Shown: in pieces, positions 35,953 to 48,641 of the stretch
Layout: every line of letters begins with the position of its first letter
Numbering within the stretch: the first letter of the stretch is position 1
Origin: Litsea cubeba
Lineage: Eukaryota; Streptophyta; Magnoliopsida; Laurales; Lauraceae
Assembly: GCA_012931725.1 (NCBI GenBank)
Contig: CM022953.1
Location: forward strand, 30,263,453 to 30,327,452
Direction of reading: 5' to 3'
Length of the DNA stretch: 64,000 nucleotides
The notes under the pieces: generated by a model
The model's database searches: none
Told to the model about the DNA's origin: nothing
What the model saw: only the letters and a program-made list of their open reading frames with translations
Translations under genes and position numbers: made by a program

Positions 35953-38512
35953 GGATGGGGAAACAGCCACGGGAAAATTCCAAAACCGACACGAGCACTT
36001 CGCTTGAGGGTTGAGTAACTTGTAGGAACTGACGGTTCACAAATAGGGCCTCCGATTAGAGAATTACGACGGAAACATGGTAATTTCCAACACTTAGGCT
36101 CGAAAACGGCCCGCCGGGGGTCCGGAACGGGAAACGGCCACGGTAAAATTTTGAAACCAGCACGAGCACTTCACTCGAGGGTAGAGTAACTTGTAGGAAC
36201 TGACGGTTCACAAATAGTGCTCTCGGTTAGAGAATTGCGACCGAAACTTGGTAATATCCAACACTTAGGCTCAAAAACGGCCCACCGATGGTCCGGAATG
36301 GGAAACGGCCATGGGAAAACTCCGAAACTGGCACGAGCACTTCGCTCGAGGGTAGAGTAACTTGTAGGAAATGACGGTTCGCAAATTGGGCTCCCGGTTA
36401 GAGAATTAAGACCGAAACTGGGTAATTTCCAACACTAAGGCTCGAAAACGGCCCGCCGGGGGTCCGGAACTAGAAACGGTCATGGGAAAATTCTGAAACT
36501 GGTACGAGTACTTCGCTCGAGGGTAGAGTAACTTGTAGGAACTGACGGTTCGCAAATAGGGCTCCAGATTAGAGAATTACGACCGAAACTTGGTAATTTC
36601 CAACACTTAGGCTCGAAAACGGCCCGCCGGGTTCCGGAACGGGAAAAGACCGTTGGATAATTCCGAAACCGGCACAAGCGTTTCGCTCGATGGTAGAGTA
36701 ACTTGTAGGAACTGACGGTTTGCAAATAGGGCACCCAGTTAGAGAATAACGACCGAAACATATTAATTCCCAACACTTAGGCTCGAAAACGGCCCGCCAG
36801 GGGTCCGGAACGGAAAACGTTTGCTGGAAAATTTCGAAACCGGCACGAGCACTTCGCACAAGGGAAGAGTAACTAGTAGGAACTGACGGTTCGCAAGTAG
36901 GGCTCCCGGTTAGAGAATTATGACCGAAACATGGTAATTTCCAACACTTAGGCTCGAAACGGCCCGAAAGGGGTCCGGAACAGGAAACGGCCACTGGAAA
37001 ATTCCGAAACCAGCACGAGCGCTTTGCTCGAGGGTAGAGTAACTTGTAGGAACTGACGGTTCGCAAATAGGGCTCCAGATTAGAGAATTACGACCGAAAC
37101 ATGCTAATTTCCAACACTTAGGCTTGAAAACGGCCCGACGGGGTCCGGAACGGGAAACGCCCGCTGGAAAATTCCAAAACCAGCATGAGCGCTTTGCTCG
37201 AGGGTAGAGTAACTTGTAGGAACTGACGGTTCGCAAATAGGGCTCCAGATTAGAGAATTACAACCGAAACATGCTAATTTCCAACACTTAGGCTCGAGAA
37301 CGGCCCGACGTCGTCCGGAACGGGAAACGCCCGCTGGAAAATTCCGAAACCAGCACGAGCGCTTTGCTCGAGGGTAGAGTAACTTGTAGGAACTGACGGT
37401 TCGCAAATAGGGCTCCAGATTAGAGAATTATGACCGAAACATGCTAATTTCCAGCACTTAGGCTCGAAAATGGCCCGACGGGGGTCCGGAATGGGAAACG
37501 ACCACGGGGAAAATTCCGAAAATGGCACGAGCACTTCGTTCGAGGGTAGAGTAACTTGTTGGAATTGACGGTTCGTAAATAGGGCTCCCGGTTAGAGAAT
37601 TACGACCGAAACATGTTAATTTCCAACACTTAGGCTCGAAAACGGCCCGCCGGGTTTCGGAAAGGGAAAAGGCCGTTGGAAAATTCCGAAACTGGCACGA
37701 GCACTTCGCTCGATGGTAGAGTAACTTGTAGGAACTGACGGTTCGAAAATAGGGCTCTAGATTAGGGAATTACGACCGAAACTTGGTAATTTCCAACACC
37801 TAGGCTCGGAAAACGGACCGACGGGGGTCTGGATTGGGAAACGGCCGCGGAAAAATTCCGAAACTTGCACGAACACTTCGCTCGAAGATAGAGTAACTAG
37901 TAGGAATTGACGGTTCACAAATAGGGCTCCCGGTTAGAGAATTACGACCGAAACATATTAATTTCCAACACTTAGGCTCAAAAAAGGCCCGCCGGGGGTC
38001 CGGAACGGAAAATGTTTGCGGGACAGTTACTAAAATGGCACGAGCACTTCGATTGAGGGTAGAGTAACTTGTAGGAACAGACGGTTCGCAAATAGGGCTC
38101 CAGATTAGAGAATTACGATCGAAACTTGGTAATTTCCAACAATTAGGCTCGAAAACGGCCCGCCGGGTTCCGGAACGGGAAACGGCCTTGGGAAAATTCC
38201 AAAACCGGCACGAACACTTCGCTCGAGGGTAGAGTAACTTGTAGGAACTGACGGTTCGCAAATAGGGCTCCCGGTTAGAGAATTACAACCGAAACATGTT
38301 AATTTCCAACACTAGGCTCGAAAACGGACCGCCGGGGGTCCGGAATGGGAAACGGCCATGGGAAAATTCCGAAGCTGGCATGAGCACTTCGCTCGAGGGT
38401 AGAGTAACTTGTAGGAATTGACGGTTCGCAAATAGGGCTCCCGGTTAGAGAATTAAGACCGAAACATGGTAATTTCCAACACTTAGGCTCGAAAACGGCC
38501 CGCCGGGGGTCG
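35953..38512 (+). repeat. HOR unit 6, 15 monomers
   Basis: 2560 bp. It begins and ends at the same fused monomer (GTCGGGATGGGG followed by TTGAGGGTTGAGTAAC), so the deletion that made the fusion was then duplicated as part of a 15-monomer unit. Confidence 0.85.
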
Positions 38513-41500
38513 GGATGGGGAAACAGCCACGGGAAAATTCCAAAACCGACACGAGCACTTCGCTTGAGGGTTGAGTAACTTGTAGGAACTGACGGTTCAC
38601 AAATAGGGCCTCCGATTAGAGAATTACGACGGAAACATGGTAATTTCCAACACTTAGGCTCGGAAAACGGCCCGCCGGGGGTCCGGAACGGGAAACGGCC
38701 ACGGTAAAATTTTGAAACCAGCACGAGCACTTCACTCGAGGGTAGAGTAACTTGTAGGAACTGACGGTTCACAAATAGTGCTCTCGGTTAGAGAATTGCG
38801 ACCGAAACTTGGTAATATCCAACACTTAGGCTCAAAAACGGCCCACCGATGGTCCGGAATGGGAAACGGCCATGGGAAAACTCCGAAACTGGCACGAGCA
38901 CTTCGCTCGAGGGTAGAGTAACTTGTAGGAAATGACGGTTCGCAAATTGGGCCCCCGGTTAGAGAATTAAGACCGAAACTGGGTAATTTCCAACACTAAG
39001 GCTCGGAAAACGGCCCGCCGGGGGTCCGGAACTAGAAACGGTCATGGGAAAATTCTGAAACTGGTACGAGTACTTCGCTCGAGGGTAGAGTAACTTGTAG
39101 GAACTGACGGCTCGCAAATAGGGCTCCAGATTAGAGAATTACGACCGAAACTTGGTAATTTCCAACACTTAGGCTCGAAAACGGCCCGCCGGGTTCCGGA
39201 ACGGGAAAAGACCGTTGGATAATTCCGAAACCGGCACAAGCGTTTCGCTCGATGGTAGAGTAACTTGTAGGAACTGACGGTTTGCAAATAGGGCTCCCAG
39301 TTAGAGAATAACGACCGAAACATATTAATTCCCAACACTTAGGCTCGAAAACGGCCCGCCAGGGGTCCGGAACGGAAAACGTTTGCTGGAAAATTTCGAA
39401 ACCGGCACGAGCACTTCGCACAAGGGAAGAGTAACTAGTAGGAACTGACGGTTCGCAAGTAGGGCTCCCGGTTAGAGAATTATGACCGAAACATGGTAAT
39501 TTCCAACACTTAGGCTCGAAAACGGCCCGAAAGGGGTCCGGAACAGGAAACGGCCGCTGGAAAATTCCGAAACCAGCACGAGCGCTTTGCTCGAGGGTAG
39601 AGTAACTTGTAGGAACTGACGGTTCGCAAATAGGGCTCCAGATTAGAGAATTACGACCGAAACATGCTAATTTCCAACACTTAGGCTCGAAAACGGCCCG
39701 TCGGGGTCCGGAACGGGAAACGGCCTCGGTAAAATTCCAAAACCAGTACGAGCACTTTGCTCGAGTGTAGAGTAACTTGTAGGAACTGACAGTTCGCAAA
39801 TAGGGCTCCAGATTAGAGAATTACGACCGAACACATGCTAATTTCCAACACTTAGGCTCGAAAACGGCACGACGGGGACCGGAACGGGAAACGCCCGCTG
39901 GAAAATTCCGGAACCAGCACGAGCGCTTTGCTCGAGGGTAGAGTAACTTGTAGGAACTGACGGTTCGCAAATAGGGCTCCAGATTAGAGAATTATGATCG
40001 AAACATGCTAATTTCCAACATTTAGGCTCGAAAACGGCCCGACGGGGGTCCGGAATGGGAAACGACCACGGGAAAATTCCAAAAATGGCACGAGCACTTC
40101 GTTCGAGGGTAGAGTAACTTGTTGGAATTGACGGTTCGTAAATAAGGCTCCCGGTTAGAGAATTACGACCGAAAGATGTTAATTTCCAACACTTAGGCTC
40201 GAAAACGGCCCGCCAGGTTTCGGAAAGGGAAAAGGCCGTTGGAAAATTCCGAAACTGGCACGAGCACTTCGCTCGATGGTAGAGTAACTTGTAGGAACTG
40301 ACGGTTCGAAAATAGGGCTCTAGATTAGGGAATTACGACCGAAACTAGGTAATTTCCAACACCTAGGCTCGAAAACGGACCGACGGGGGTCCGGATTGGG
40401 AAACGGCCGCGGAAAAATTCCGAAACTTGCACGAACACTTCGCTCGAGGATAGAGTAACTAGTAGGAATTGACGGTTCACAAATAGGGCTCCCGGTTAGA
40501 GAATTACGACCGAAACATATTAATTTCCAACACTTAGGCTCAAAAAAGGCCCGCCGGGGGTCCGGAACGGAAAACGTTTGCGGGACAATTACTAAAATGG
40601 CACGAGCACTTCGCTTGAGGGTAGAGTAACTTGTAGGAACAGACGGTTCGCAAATAGGGCTCCAGATTAGAGAATTACGATCGAAACTTGGTAATTTCCA
40701 ACAATTAGGCTCGAAAACGGCCCGCCGGGTTCCGGAACGGGAAACGGCCTTGGGAAAATTCCAAAACCGGCACGAACACTTCGCTCGAGGGTAGAGTAAC
40801 TTGTAGGAACTGACGGTTCGCAAATAGGGCTCCCGGTTAGCGAATTACAACCGAAACATGTTAATTTCCAACACTTAGGCTCGAAAACGGACCGCCCGGG
40901 GTCCGGAATGGGAAACGGCCATGGGAAAATTCCGAAACTGGCATGAGCACTTCGCTCGAGGGTAGAGTAACTTGTAGGAATTGACGGTTCGCAAATAGGG
41001 CTCCCGGTTAGAGAATTAAGACCGAAACATGGTAATTTCCAACACTTAGGCTCGAAAACGGCCCGCCCGGGGTCCGGAATGGGAAATGGCCACGGGAAAA
41101 TTCCAAAACCGGTACGAGCACTTCGCTCGAGGGTAGAGTAACTTGTAGGAACTGACGGTTCACAAATAGGGCTCCAGATTAGAGAATTACGACCGAAACT
41201 TGGTAATTTCCAACACTTAGGCTCGAAAACGGCCCGACGGGGGTCCGGATTGGGAAACGGCCGCGGGAAAATTCCAAAACTGGCACGAACACTTCGCTCG
41301 AGGGTAGAGTAACTTTTGGGAATTGACGGTTAACAAATAGGGCTCCCGGTTAGAGAATTACGACCGAAACATGGTAATTTCCAACACTTAGGCTCGAAAA
41401 CGGCCCGCCCGGGGGTCCGGAACGGGAAACGGCCGTGGGAAAATTCTGAAACTGCCACGAGCACTTCGCTCGAGAGTAGAGTAACTTCTAAGAACTAACG

Positions 41501-41760
41501 GTTCGCAAGTAGGGCACCCGGTTAGTGAATTACGACCGAAACTTGGTAATTTCCAACACTTAGGCTCGAAAACGGCCCGCCGGTGGTTCGGAATGGGAAA
41601 CGGCCATGAGAAAATTCTGAGCGAAGTTGAGTAACTTCACTCGAGGGTAGAGTAACTTGTAGGAGCTGACGGTTCGCAAATAGGGCTCCCGGTTAGAGAA
41701 TTAAGACCGAAACATGGTAATTTCCAACACTTAGGCTCGAAAACGGCCCGCCGGGGGTCC
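38513..41760 (+). repeat. HOR unit 7, 19 monomers
   Basis: 3248 bp. It starts at the fused monomer shared with unit 6, but regains the GAGCGAAGTTGAG monomer (41619) at its end. Confidence 0.85.
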
Positions 41761-44700
41761 GGATGGGGAAACAGCCGCGGGAAAATTCCGAAACTGACAC
41801 GAGCACTTGCTTGAGGGTAGAGTAACTTGTAGGAACTGACGGTTCACAAATAGGGCCTCCGATTAGAGAATTACGACCGAAACATGGTAATTTCCAACAC
41901 TTAGGCTCGAAAACGGCCCGCCGGGGGTTCGGAATGGGAAACGGCCACGGTAAAATTTTGAAACCAGCATGAGCACTTCATTCGAGGGTAGAGTAACTTG
42001 TAGGAACTGACGGTTCACAAATAGTGCTCTCGGTTAGAGAATTGCGACCGAAACTTGGTAATATCCAACACTTAGGCTCAAAAACGGCCCACTGATGGTC
42101 CGGAATGGGAAACGGCCATGGGAAAACTCCAAAACTGGCACGAGCACTTCGCTCGAGGGTAGAGTAACTTGTAGGAAATGACGGTTCGCAAATAGGGCTC
42201 CCGGATTAGAGAATTAAGACCGAAACTGGGTAATTTCCGACACTAAGGCTCGAAAACGGCCCGCCGGGGGTCCGAAACTAGAAACGGTCATGGGAAAATT
42301 CTGAAAATCGTACGAGCACTTCGCTCGAGGGTAGAGTAACTTGTAGGAACTGACGGTTCGCAAATAGGGCTCCAGATTAGAGAATTACGACCGAAACTTG
42401 GTAATTTCCAACACTTAGGCTCGAAAACGGCCCGCCGGGTTTCGGAAAGGGAAAAGGCCGTTGGATAATTCCGAAACCGGCACAAGCATTTCGCTCGATG
42501 GTAGAGTAACTTGTAGGAACTGACGGTTTGCAAATAGGGCTCCCGGTTAGAGAATAACGACCGAAACATATTAATTTCCAACACTTAGGCTCGAAAACGG
42601 CCCGCCAGGGGTCCGGAATGGAAAACGTTTGCTGGAAAATTCCGAAACCGGCACGAGCACTTCGCACAAGGGTAGAGTAACTAGTAGGAACTGACGGTTC
42701 GCAAGTAGGGCTCCCGGTTAGAGAATTAAGACCGAAACATGGTAATTTCCAACACTTAGGCTCGAAAACGGCCCGAAAGGGGTCCGGAACGGGAAACGGC
42801 CGCTGGAAAATTCCGAAACCAGCACGAGCGCTTTGCTCGAGGGTAGAGTAACTTGTAGGAACTGACGGTTCGCAAATAGGGCTCCAGATTAGAGAATTAC
42901 GACCGAAACATGCTAATTTCCAACACTTAGGCTCGAAAACGGCTCGACGGGGGTCCGGAACGGGAAACGCCCGCTGGAAAATTTCGAAACCAGCACGAGC
43001 GCTTTGCTCAAGGGTAGAGTAACTTGTAGGAACTGACGGTTCGCAAATAGGGCTCCAGATTAGAGAATTATGACCGAAACATGCTAATTTCCAACACTTA
43101 GGCTCGAAAATGGCCCGACGGGGGTCCGGAATGGGAAACGACCACGGGAAAATTCCGAAAATGGCACGAGCACTTCGTTCGAGGGTAGAGTAACTTGTTG
43201 GAATTGACGGTTCGTAAATAGGGCTCCCGGTTAGAGAATTACGACCGAAACATGTTAATTTCCAACACTTAGGCTCGAAAACGGCCCGCCGGGTTCCAGA
43301 AAGGGAAAAGGCCGTTGGATAATTCCGAAACCGGCACGAGCACTTCGCTCGATGGTAGAGTAACTTGTAGGAACTGACGGTTCGAAAATAGGGCTCTAGA
43401 TTAGAGAATTACGACCGAAACTTGGTAATTTCCAACACCTAGGCTCGAAAACGGACCGACGGGGGTCCGGATTGGGAAACGGCCGCGGAAAAATTCCGAA
43501 ACTTGCACGAACACTTCGCTCGAGGGTAGAGTAACTTGTAGGAATTGACGGTTCACAAATAGGGCTCCCGGTTAGAGAATTACGACCGAAACATATTAAT
43601 TTCCAACACTTAGGCTCAAAAAAGGCCCGCCGGGGGTCCGGAACGGAAAACGTTTGCGGGAAAATTACTGAAATGGCACGAGCACTTCGCTTGAGGGTAG
43701 AGTAACTTGTAGGAACAGACGGTTCGCAAATAGGGCTCCAGATTAGAGAATTACGATCGAAACTTGGTAATTTCCAATAATTAGGCTCGAAAACGGCCCG
43801 CCGGGTTCCGGAACGGGAAACGGCCTTGGGAAAATTCCAAAACCGGCACGAACACTTCGCTCGAGGGTAGAGTAACTTGTAGGAACTGACGGTTCGCAAA
43901 TAGGGCTCCCTGTTAGAGAATAACGACCAAAACATATTAATTTCCAACACTTAGGCTCGAAAACGGACCGCCGGGGGTCCGGAATGGGAAACGGCCATGG
44001 GAAAATTCCGAAGCTGGCATGAGCACTTCGCTCGAGGGTAGAGTAACTTGTAGGAATTGACGGTTCGCAAATAGGGCTCCCGGTTAGAGAATTAAGACCG
44101 AAACATGGTAATTTCCAACACTTAGGCTCGAAAACGGCCCGCCGGGGGTCCGGAATGGGAAACGGCCACGGGAAAATTCCAAAACCGGTACGAGCACTTC
44201 GCTCGAGGGTAGAGTAACTTGTAGGAACTGACGGTTCACAAATAGGGCTCCAGATTAGAGAATTACGACCGAAACTTGGTAATTTCCAACACTTAGGCTC
44301 GAAAACGGCCCGACGGGGGTCCGGATTGGGAAACGGCCGCGGGAAAATTCCGAAACTGGCACGAACACTTCGCTCGAGGGTAGAGTAACTTGTAGGAATT
44401 GACGGTTCACAAATAGGGCTCCCGGTTAGAGAATTACGACCGAAACATGGTAATTTCCAACACTTTGGCTCGAAAACGGCCCGCCCGGGGGTCCGGAACG
44501 GGAAACGGCCATGGGAAAATTCTGAAACTGCCACGAGCACTTCGGTCGAGAGTAGAGTAACTTGTAGGAACTAACGGTTCGCAAGTAGGGCACCCGGTTA
44601 GTGAATTACGACCGAAACTTGGTAATTTCCAACACTTAGGCTCGAAAACGGCCCGCCGGTGGTTCGGAACGGGAAACGGCCATGGGAAAATTCTGAGCGA

Positions 44701-44836
44701 AGTTGAGTAACTTCACTCGAGGGTAGAGTAACTTGTAGGAGCTGACGGTTCGCAAATAGGGCTCCCGGTTAGAGAATTAAGACCGAAACATGGTAATTTC
44801 CAACACTTAGGCTCGAAAACGGCCCGCCGGGGGTCC
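41761..44836 (+). repeat. HOR unit 8, 18 monomers
   Basis: 3076 bp. It has more point differences from units 1-3 than those have from each other, and its GAGCGAAGTTGAG monomer is at 44695. Confidence 0.85.
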
Positions 44837-46394
44837 GGATGGGGAAACAGCCGCGGGAAAATTCCGAAACCGACACGAGCACTTCGCTTGAGGGTAGAGT
44901 AACTTGTAGGAACTGACGGTTCACCAATAGGGCCTCCGATTAGAGAATTACGACCGAAACATGGTAATTTCCAACACTTAGGCTCGAAAACGGCCCGCCG
45001 GGGGTCCGGAACGGGAAACGGCCGCGGTAAAATTTTGAAACCAGCACGAGCACTTCACTCGAGGGTAGAGTAACTTGTAGGAACTGACGGTTCACAAATA
45101 GTGCTCTCGGTTAAAGAATTGCGACCGAAACTTTGTAATATCCAACACTTAGGCTCAAAAACGGCCCACCAATGGTCCAGAATGGGAAACGGACATGGGA
45201 AAACTCCGAAACTGACACGAGCACTTCGCTCGAGGGTAGAGTAACTTGTAGGAAATGACGGTTCGCAAATAGGGCTCCCGGTTAGAGAATTAAGACCGAA
45301 ACTGGGTAATTTCCAACACTAAGGCTCGAAAACGGCCCGCCGGGGGTCCGCAACTGGAAACGGTCACGGGAAAATTCTGAAACTGGTACGAGCACTTCGC
45401 TCGAGGGTAGAGTAACTTGTAGGAACTGATGGTTCGCAAATAGGGCTCCAGATTAGAGAATTACGACCGAGACTTGGTAATTTCCAACACTTAGGCTCGA
45501 AAACGGCCCGCCGGGTTCCGGAACGGGCAAAGACCGTTGGATAATTCCGAAACTGGCACGAGCACTTCGCTCGATGGTAGAGTAACTTGTAGGAACTGAC
45601 GGTTTGCAAATAGGGCTCCCGGTTAGAGAATAACGACTGAAACATATTAATTACCAACACTTAGGCTCGAAAACGGCCCGCCGGGGGTCCGGAACGGAAA
45701 ACGTTTGCGGAAAAATTCCAAAACCAGCACGAGCACTTCGCACAAGGGTAGAGTAACTTGTAGGAACTGACGGTTCGCAAGTAGGGCTCCCGGTTAGAGA
45801 ATTAAGACCAAAACATGGTAATTTCCAACACTTAGGCTCGAAAACGGCCCGCCGTGGGTCCGGAAAGGGAAACGTCCGTGGGAAAACTTGAAACCGGTTC
45901 AAGCACTTCGCTCGAGGGTCGAGTAACTTGCAGGAACTGACAGTTCGCAAATAGGGCTCCCGGTTGGAGAATTACGACCGAAAAATATTAATTTCCAACA
46001 CTTAGGCTCACCAAAGGCCCGCCGGGGGTCCGGAATGGAAAACGTTTGTGGGAAAATTACTGAAATGGCACAAGCACTTCGCTCGTGGGTAGAGTAACTT
46101 GTAGGAACTGACGATTCGCTAATAGGGCTCCCAGTTAGAGAATTAAGACCGAAACTTGGTAATTTCCAACACTTAGGTTCAAAAATGGCCCGCAGGGGGT
46201 CCGGAATGGGAAACGGCCACAGGAGAATTCCAAAACCGGCACGACCACTTCGCTCGAGGGTAGAGTAACTTGTAGGAACTAACGGTTCGCAAATAGGGCT
46301 CCAAATTAGAGAATTACGACCGAAACTTGGTAATTTCCAACATTTAGGCTCGAAAACGGCCCGCCGGGTTTCGGAACGGGAAACGGCCGTTGGA
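44837..46394 (+). repeat. Partial HOR copy interrupted by a retrotransposon
   Basis: About nine monomers after the last marker, ending at the insertion site GGCCGTTGGA. The same site is uninterrupted in many other monomers, where TTGGA runs on into TAATTCCGAAACC. Confidence 0.8.
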
Positions 46395-46544
46395 TGTTGG
46401 ATATCGCGATAACTGAGAGGGGGGGGGGGTGAATCAGTGATTTCTAAAAACAGGTCCAATTCAACAACAAATCAAGTCAAACCACACAATGACGCCAGAT
46501 TTAACGTGGTTCACCAAAAGGCTACGTCCACGGTTCAAAGACTG

Positions 46545-46719
46545 TCCGAACACCAATCCGGGATAGATCTGAATCTTATTTAGTCGCACCAACGACAAAG
46601 AGCACCAACCCTTAGTTTCAGATAGCACCAACTATCTAGGAAGCACCGACTCCCTTTACAATTTATCTGCACCAACAGATAGGATCACCAAACCCAAACA
46701 CCAAGCACCAACTTGATGT
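46545..46719 (-). other. TTGGTG stem-loop cluster (3' LTR, minus strand)
   Basis: Seven CACCAA loops and one CACCGA on the plus strand. On the sense strand H1 pairs ACATCAAG with CTTGGTGT (8 pairs, one T-G). H4 pairs AGGGAG with CTTCCT around loop TCGGTG, two pairs longer than in the solo LTR. H3, H5, H6 and H7 stems are the same as in the solo LTR. Confidence 0.8.
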
Positions 46720-46995
46720 AAAAACAGAATAGAAGATAAACTCTGTCTACAGCCCTTCCCCTCTACAATTCTCTCTCTCTCAATCCCTTACAAATTGAAA
46801 TTAAAGCATAAACAGAGAGACACTTATCTTATGGACGAAATACCATCTTCAAGAGCACATCCTCGTCCACACTTGCTGTAGAAAGATGCAGCACAACAGC
46901 ACACAGCAACAGCACTCTATTCTCTCAAAAACTCTCTCTCTTTTCTCTTCTCTTCTTTCTCTTTTCTGGTGTGTCTTTAGAACGACCCATACATG

Positions 46996-47005
46996 CCTTT
47001 ATATA
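46996..47005 (-). promoter_or_regulatory. TATA box in 3' LTR
   Basis: CCTTTATATA on the plus strand, the reverse complement of TATATAAAGG. Confidence 0.7.
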
Positions 47006-47136
47006 GGTTATAGTAACCCTTAATTGTATTCAAAACAAGCTACAATTCGTTTAGAAAGAGTCCCAAACGAAATAGAAAAGAAAGCTGAATTTTCGTGCAC
47101 AACTTCTAATTCTGCGCAACTCTGGTTCCCGTGCTC

Positions 47137-47328
47137 GGTCGACATCCTGTGTTGCTCGGTCGACATCATACACTGTCTGGAATCAGACAACTTTCGTGCT
47201 CGGTCGACATCCTGGGGTCCCGGTCGACCGAAGACACACTGTGTCACGAAAATAACTGAGAGGTGCCTGAATCTGTTTCTGCAGGTTTCTCTTTGCTCGG
47301 TCGACCGCATGGGGTGCCCGGTCGACCG
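47137..47328 (-). promoter_or_regulatory. U3 GTCGACC boxes (3' LTR)
   Basis: Six GGTCGAC motifs start at 47137, 47158, 47202, 47222, 47299 and 47320. Spacings within groups are 21, 20 and 21 bp. The repeat layout is kept although this LTR is clearly diverged from the 9708 and 58016 copies. Confidence 0.6.
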
Positions 47329-47522
47329 CGTGCTCTGCTTCAGGAATTCTGAATTCCTGACTGTTTCAATTCTGATTTCTTCTTTTAAGCTCTATCAACA
47401 CCAGCCTTTTATCATCATGTTTGTGACAATGTGTTGACAAGAATTCCAACTCAAATCAATACTTGAGATACTATCTTCTTCAAATTCTTCAAAAGACTTT
47501 CAAGTCATCTCAAATTCCAACA

Positions 47523-47536
47523 ATCTCCCCCTTTGG
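47523..47536 (-). other. Polypurine tract next to 3' LTR
   Basis: ATCTCCCCCTTTGG on the plus strand, or CCAAAGGGGGAGAT in sense, directly abuts the LTR start TGTTGGAATTTG. Confidence 0.85.
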
Positions 47537-47768
47537 AATTGTTGGCAACACTATTGGAACTTCAACACTCACTTGGAACCAATTCTGAAATTCTGAAATA
47601 ACAACCATGCATTGTCAACAATCTCCCCCTAGCTTTCATAGCATAACATCTCTCCTTGCTATCATAGCATAACATCTCTCCCCCTTTGACAACAAGTCCA
47701 AAGGGACCAAACCGAGGAGCGAATAGGATATTCAAGGAATACTTTGCTCCCCCTTTCAAGCACAACTC
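47537..47768 (-). other. 3' non-coding region with extra polypurine tracts and a 27-bp repeat
   Basis: Between the pol stop and the 3' LTR are two further polypurine-like motifs: CTAGGGGGAGATTGTTG (about 47617-47633), which even repeats the TTGTTG of the LTR junction, and CAAAGGGGGAGAG (about 47676-47689). A 27-bp tandem repeat places CATAGCATAACATCTCTCC at 47637 and 47664 on the plus strand. Confidence 0.75.
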
Positions 47769-48641
47769 CTACGGTTTAGGAGAGTGAGTAACTCCTAACT
47801 TTTTCCGGAGATACTCGAAGACTTCCTTTGGCAGAGGTTTCGTGAAAATATCAGCCACTTGCTCAGTTGTTGGAACATATTCCAACTTGACCTCTCCATC
47901 AGCAACTTTATCTTTAAGAAAATGATAACGAATTGCTACATGCTTTGTTCGAGAGTGCTGAACAGGATTCTTAGATATATGAATTGCACTCGTGTTGTCA
48001 CATAGGATCGGCGTAGGATCCGTTGTAGGAACTCCTAGATCAGAGAGCATTTGCCGCATCCATAACACTTGCGTACAACAAGTTGCCGCTGCAATATATT
48101 CCGCTTCCGCTGTCGAAAGGGATACTGAGTCTTGCTTCTTACTATGCCAAGCAACTAATCTGTCTCCAAGATAAAATGCGCCGCCGCTAGTACTCTTGCG
48201 ATCATCTACGCATCCAGCCCAATCGGCATCAGAATATGCAACAAGAGTGAAGGATTTGCCTTTGGGATACCAGATACCAAGCTCCATAGTACCTTTCAGA
48301 TATCGAAAGATTCTTTTCACTGCTGTAAGGTGTGTTTCAGTTGGTGCTGCTTGAAAACGTGCAACCATACATACTGCTTGTAGAAGATCTGGTCTTGTAG
48401 CAGTCAAGTAGAGCAAGCTTCCTATCATAGAGCGATAGGTGGTATGATCAACGGACGAGGCCTTATCATCTTTGCTAAGCTTCGTGTTCGTTGACATTGG
48501 TGTGCTCACTGGCTTGCTGTCTTCCATATTGAACCGTTTCAGCATTTCCTTAATGTACCTCATTTGTGATATGAAGATGCCATGTTTCAGCTGCTGCACT
48601 TGTAAACCAAGAAAGAACTTTAGTTCTCCAAGCATTGACAT
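47769..48641 (-). pseudogene. Copia pol segment: reverse transcriptase end and RNase H
   Basis: A 290-codon open segment beginning in the MSMLGELKFFLGLQV region of reverse transcriptase. It continues through STPMSTNTKLS and GSLLYLTATRPDL into RNase H with AYSDADWAGCVDDRKSTSG, SLSTAEAEYIAAA, LCDNTSAIHISKNP and HSRTKHVAIRYHFLKD, and ends VADIFTKPLP shortly before the stop at 47769-47771. This is the normal C-terminus of the polyprotein. It is separated from the preceding segment by a one-base shift near 48650. Confidence 0.9.

Larger units (their letters stand above)
16417..46394 (+). repeat. Satellite array B with higher-order repeats
   Basis: About 30 kb, some 175 head-to-tail monomers of 170-171 bp in the same orientation as array A. 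The array is organised as higher-order repeats, listed separately. Diagnostic monomers include one with GGATGGGGAAACAGCC, one with GAGCGAAGTTGAGTAACTTC, one with GACGTCGTCCGG, one with CAAATAGTGCTCTCGG and one with AAAACGTTTGC. No gene is present. The minus strand has periodic open frames of 57 codons per monomer, which are treated as non-coding. Confidence 0.95.
46395..47522 (-). repeat. 3' LTR of full-length family 2 element
   Basis: 1128 bp, plus-strand ends TGTTGGATATCGCG and CAAATTCCAACA. It carries the reverse complements of the C-run hairpin (46409-46441, one arm mutated to ATAACTGA), the stem-loop cluster, the TATA box and the GTCGACC boxes. Confidence 0.95.

Noticed and set aside
41000..46394. 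tRNA or rRNA genes in the array
   Set aside because: No cloverleaf with the conserved GTTCRANNC box and no rDNA-like segment was seen. GGTTCGCAA in the monomers resembles part of a T-loop but lacks the rest of a tRNA.
47020..47310. Minus-strand 96-codon open frame in the LTR
   Set aside because: It covers the 21-bp box repeats and lacks any recognisable domain.
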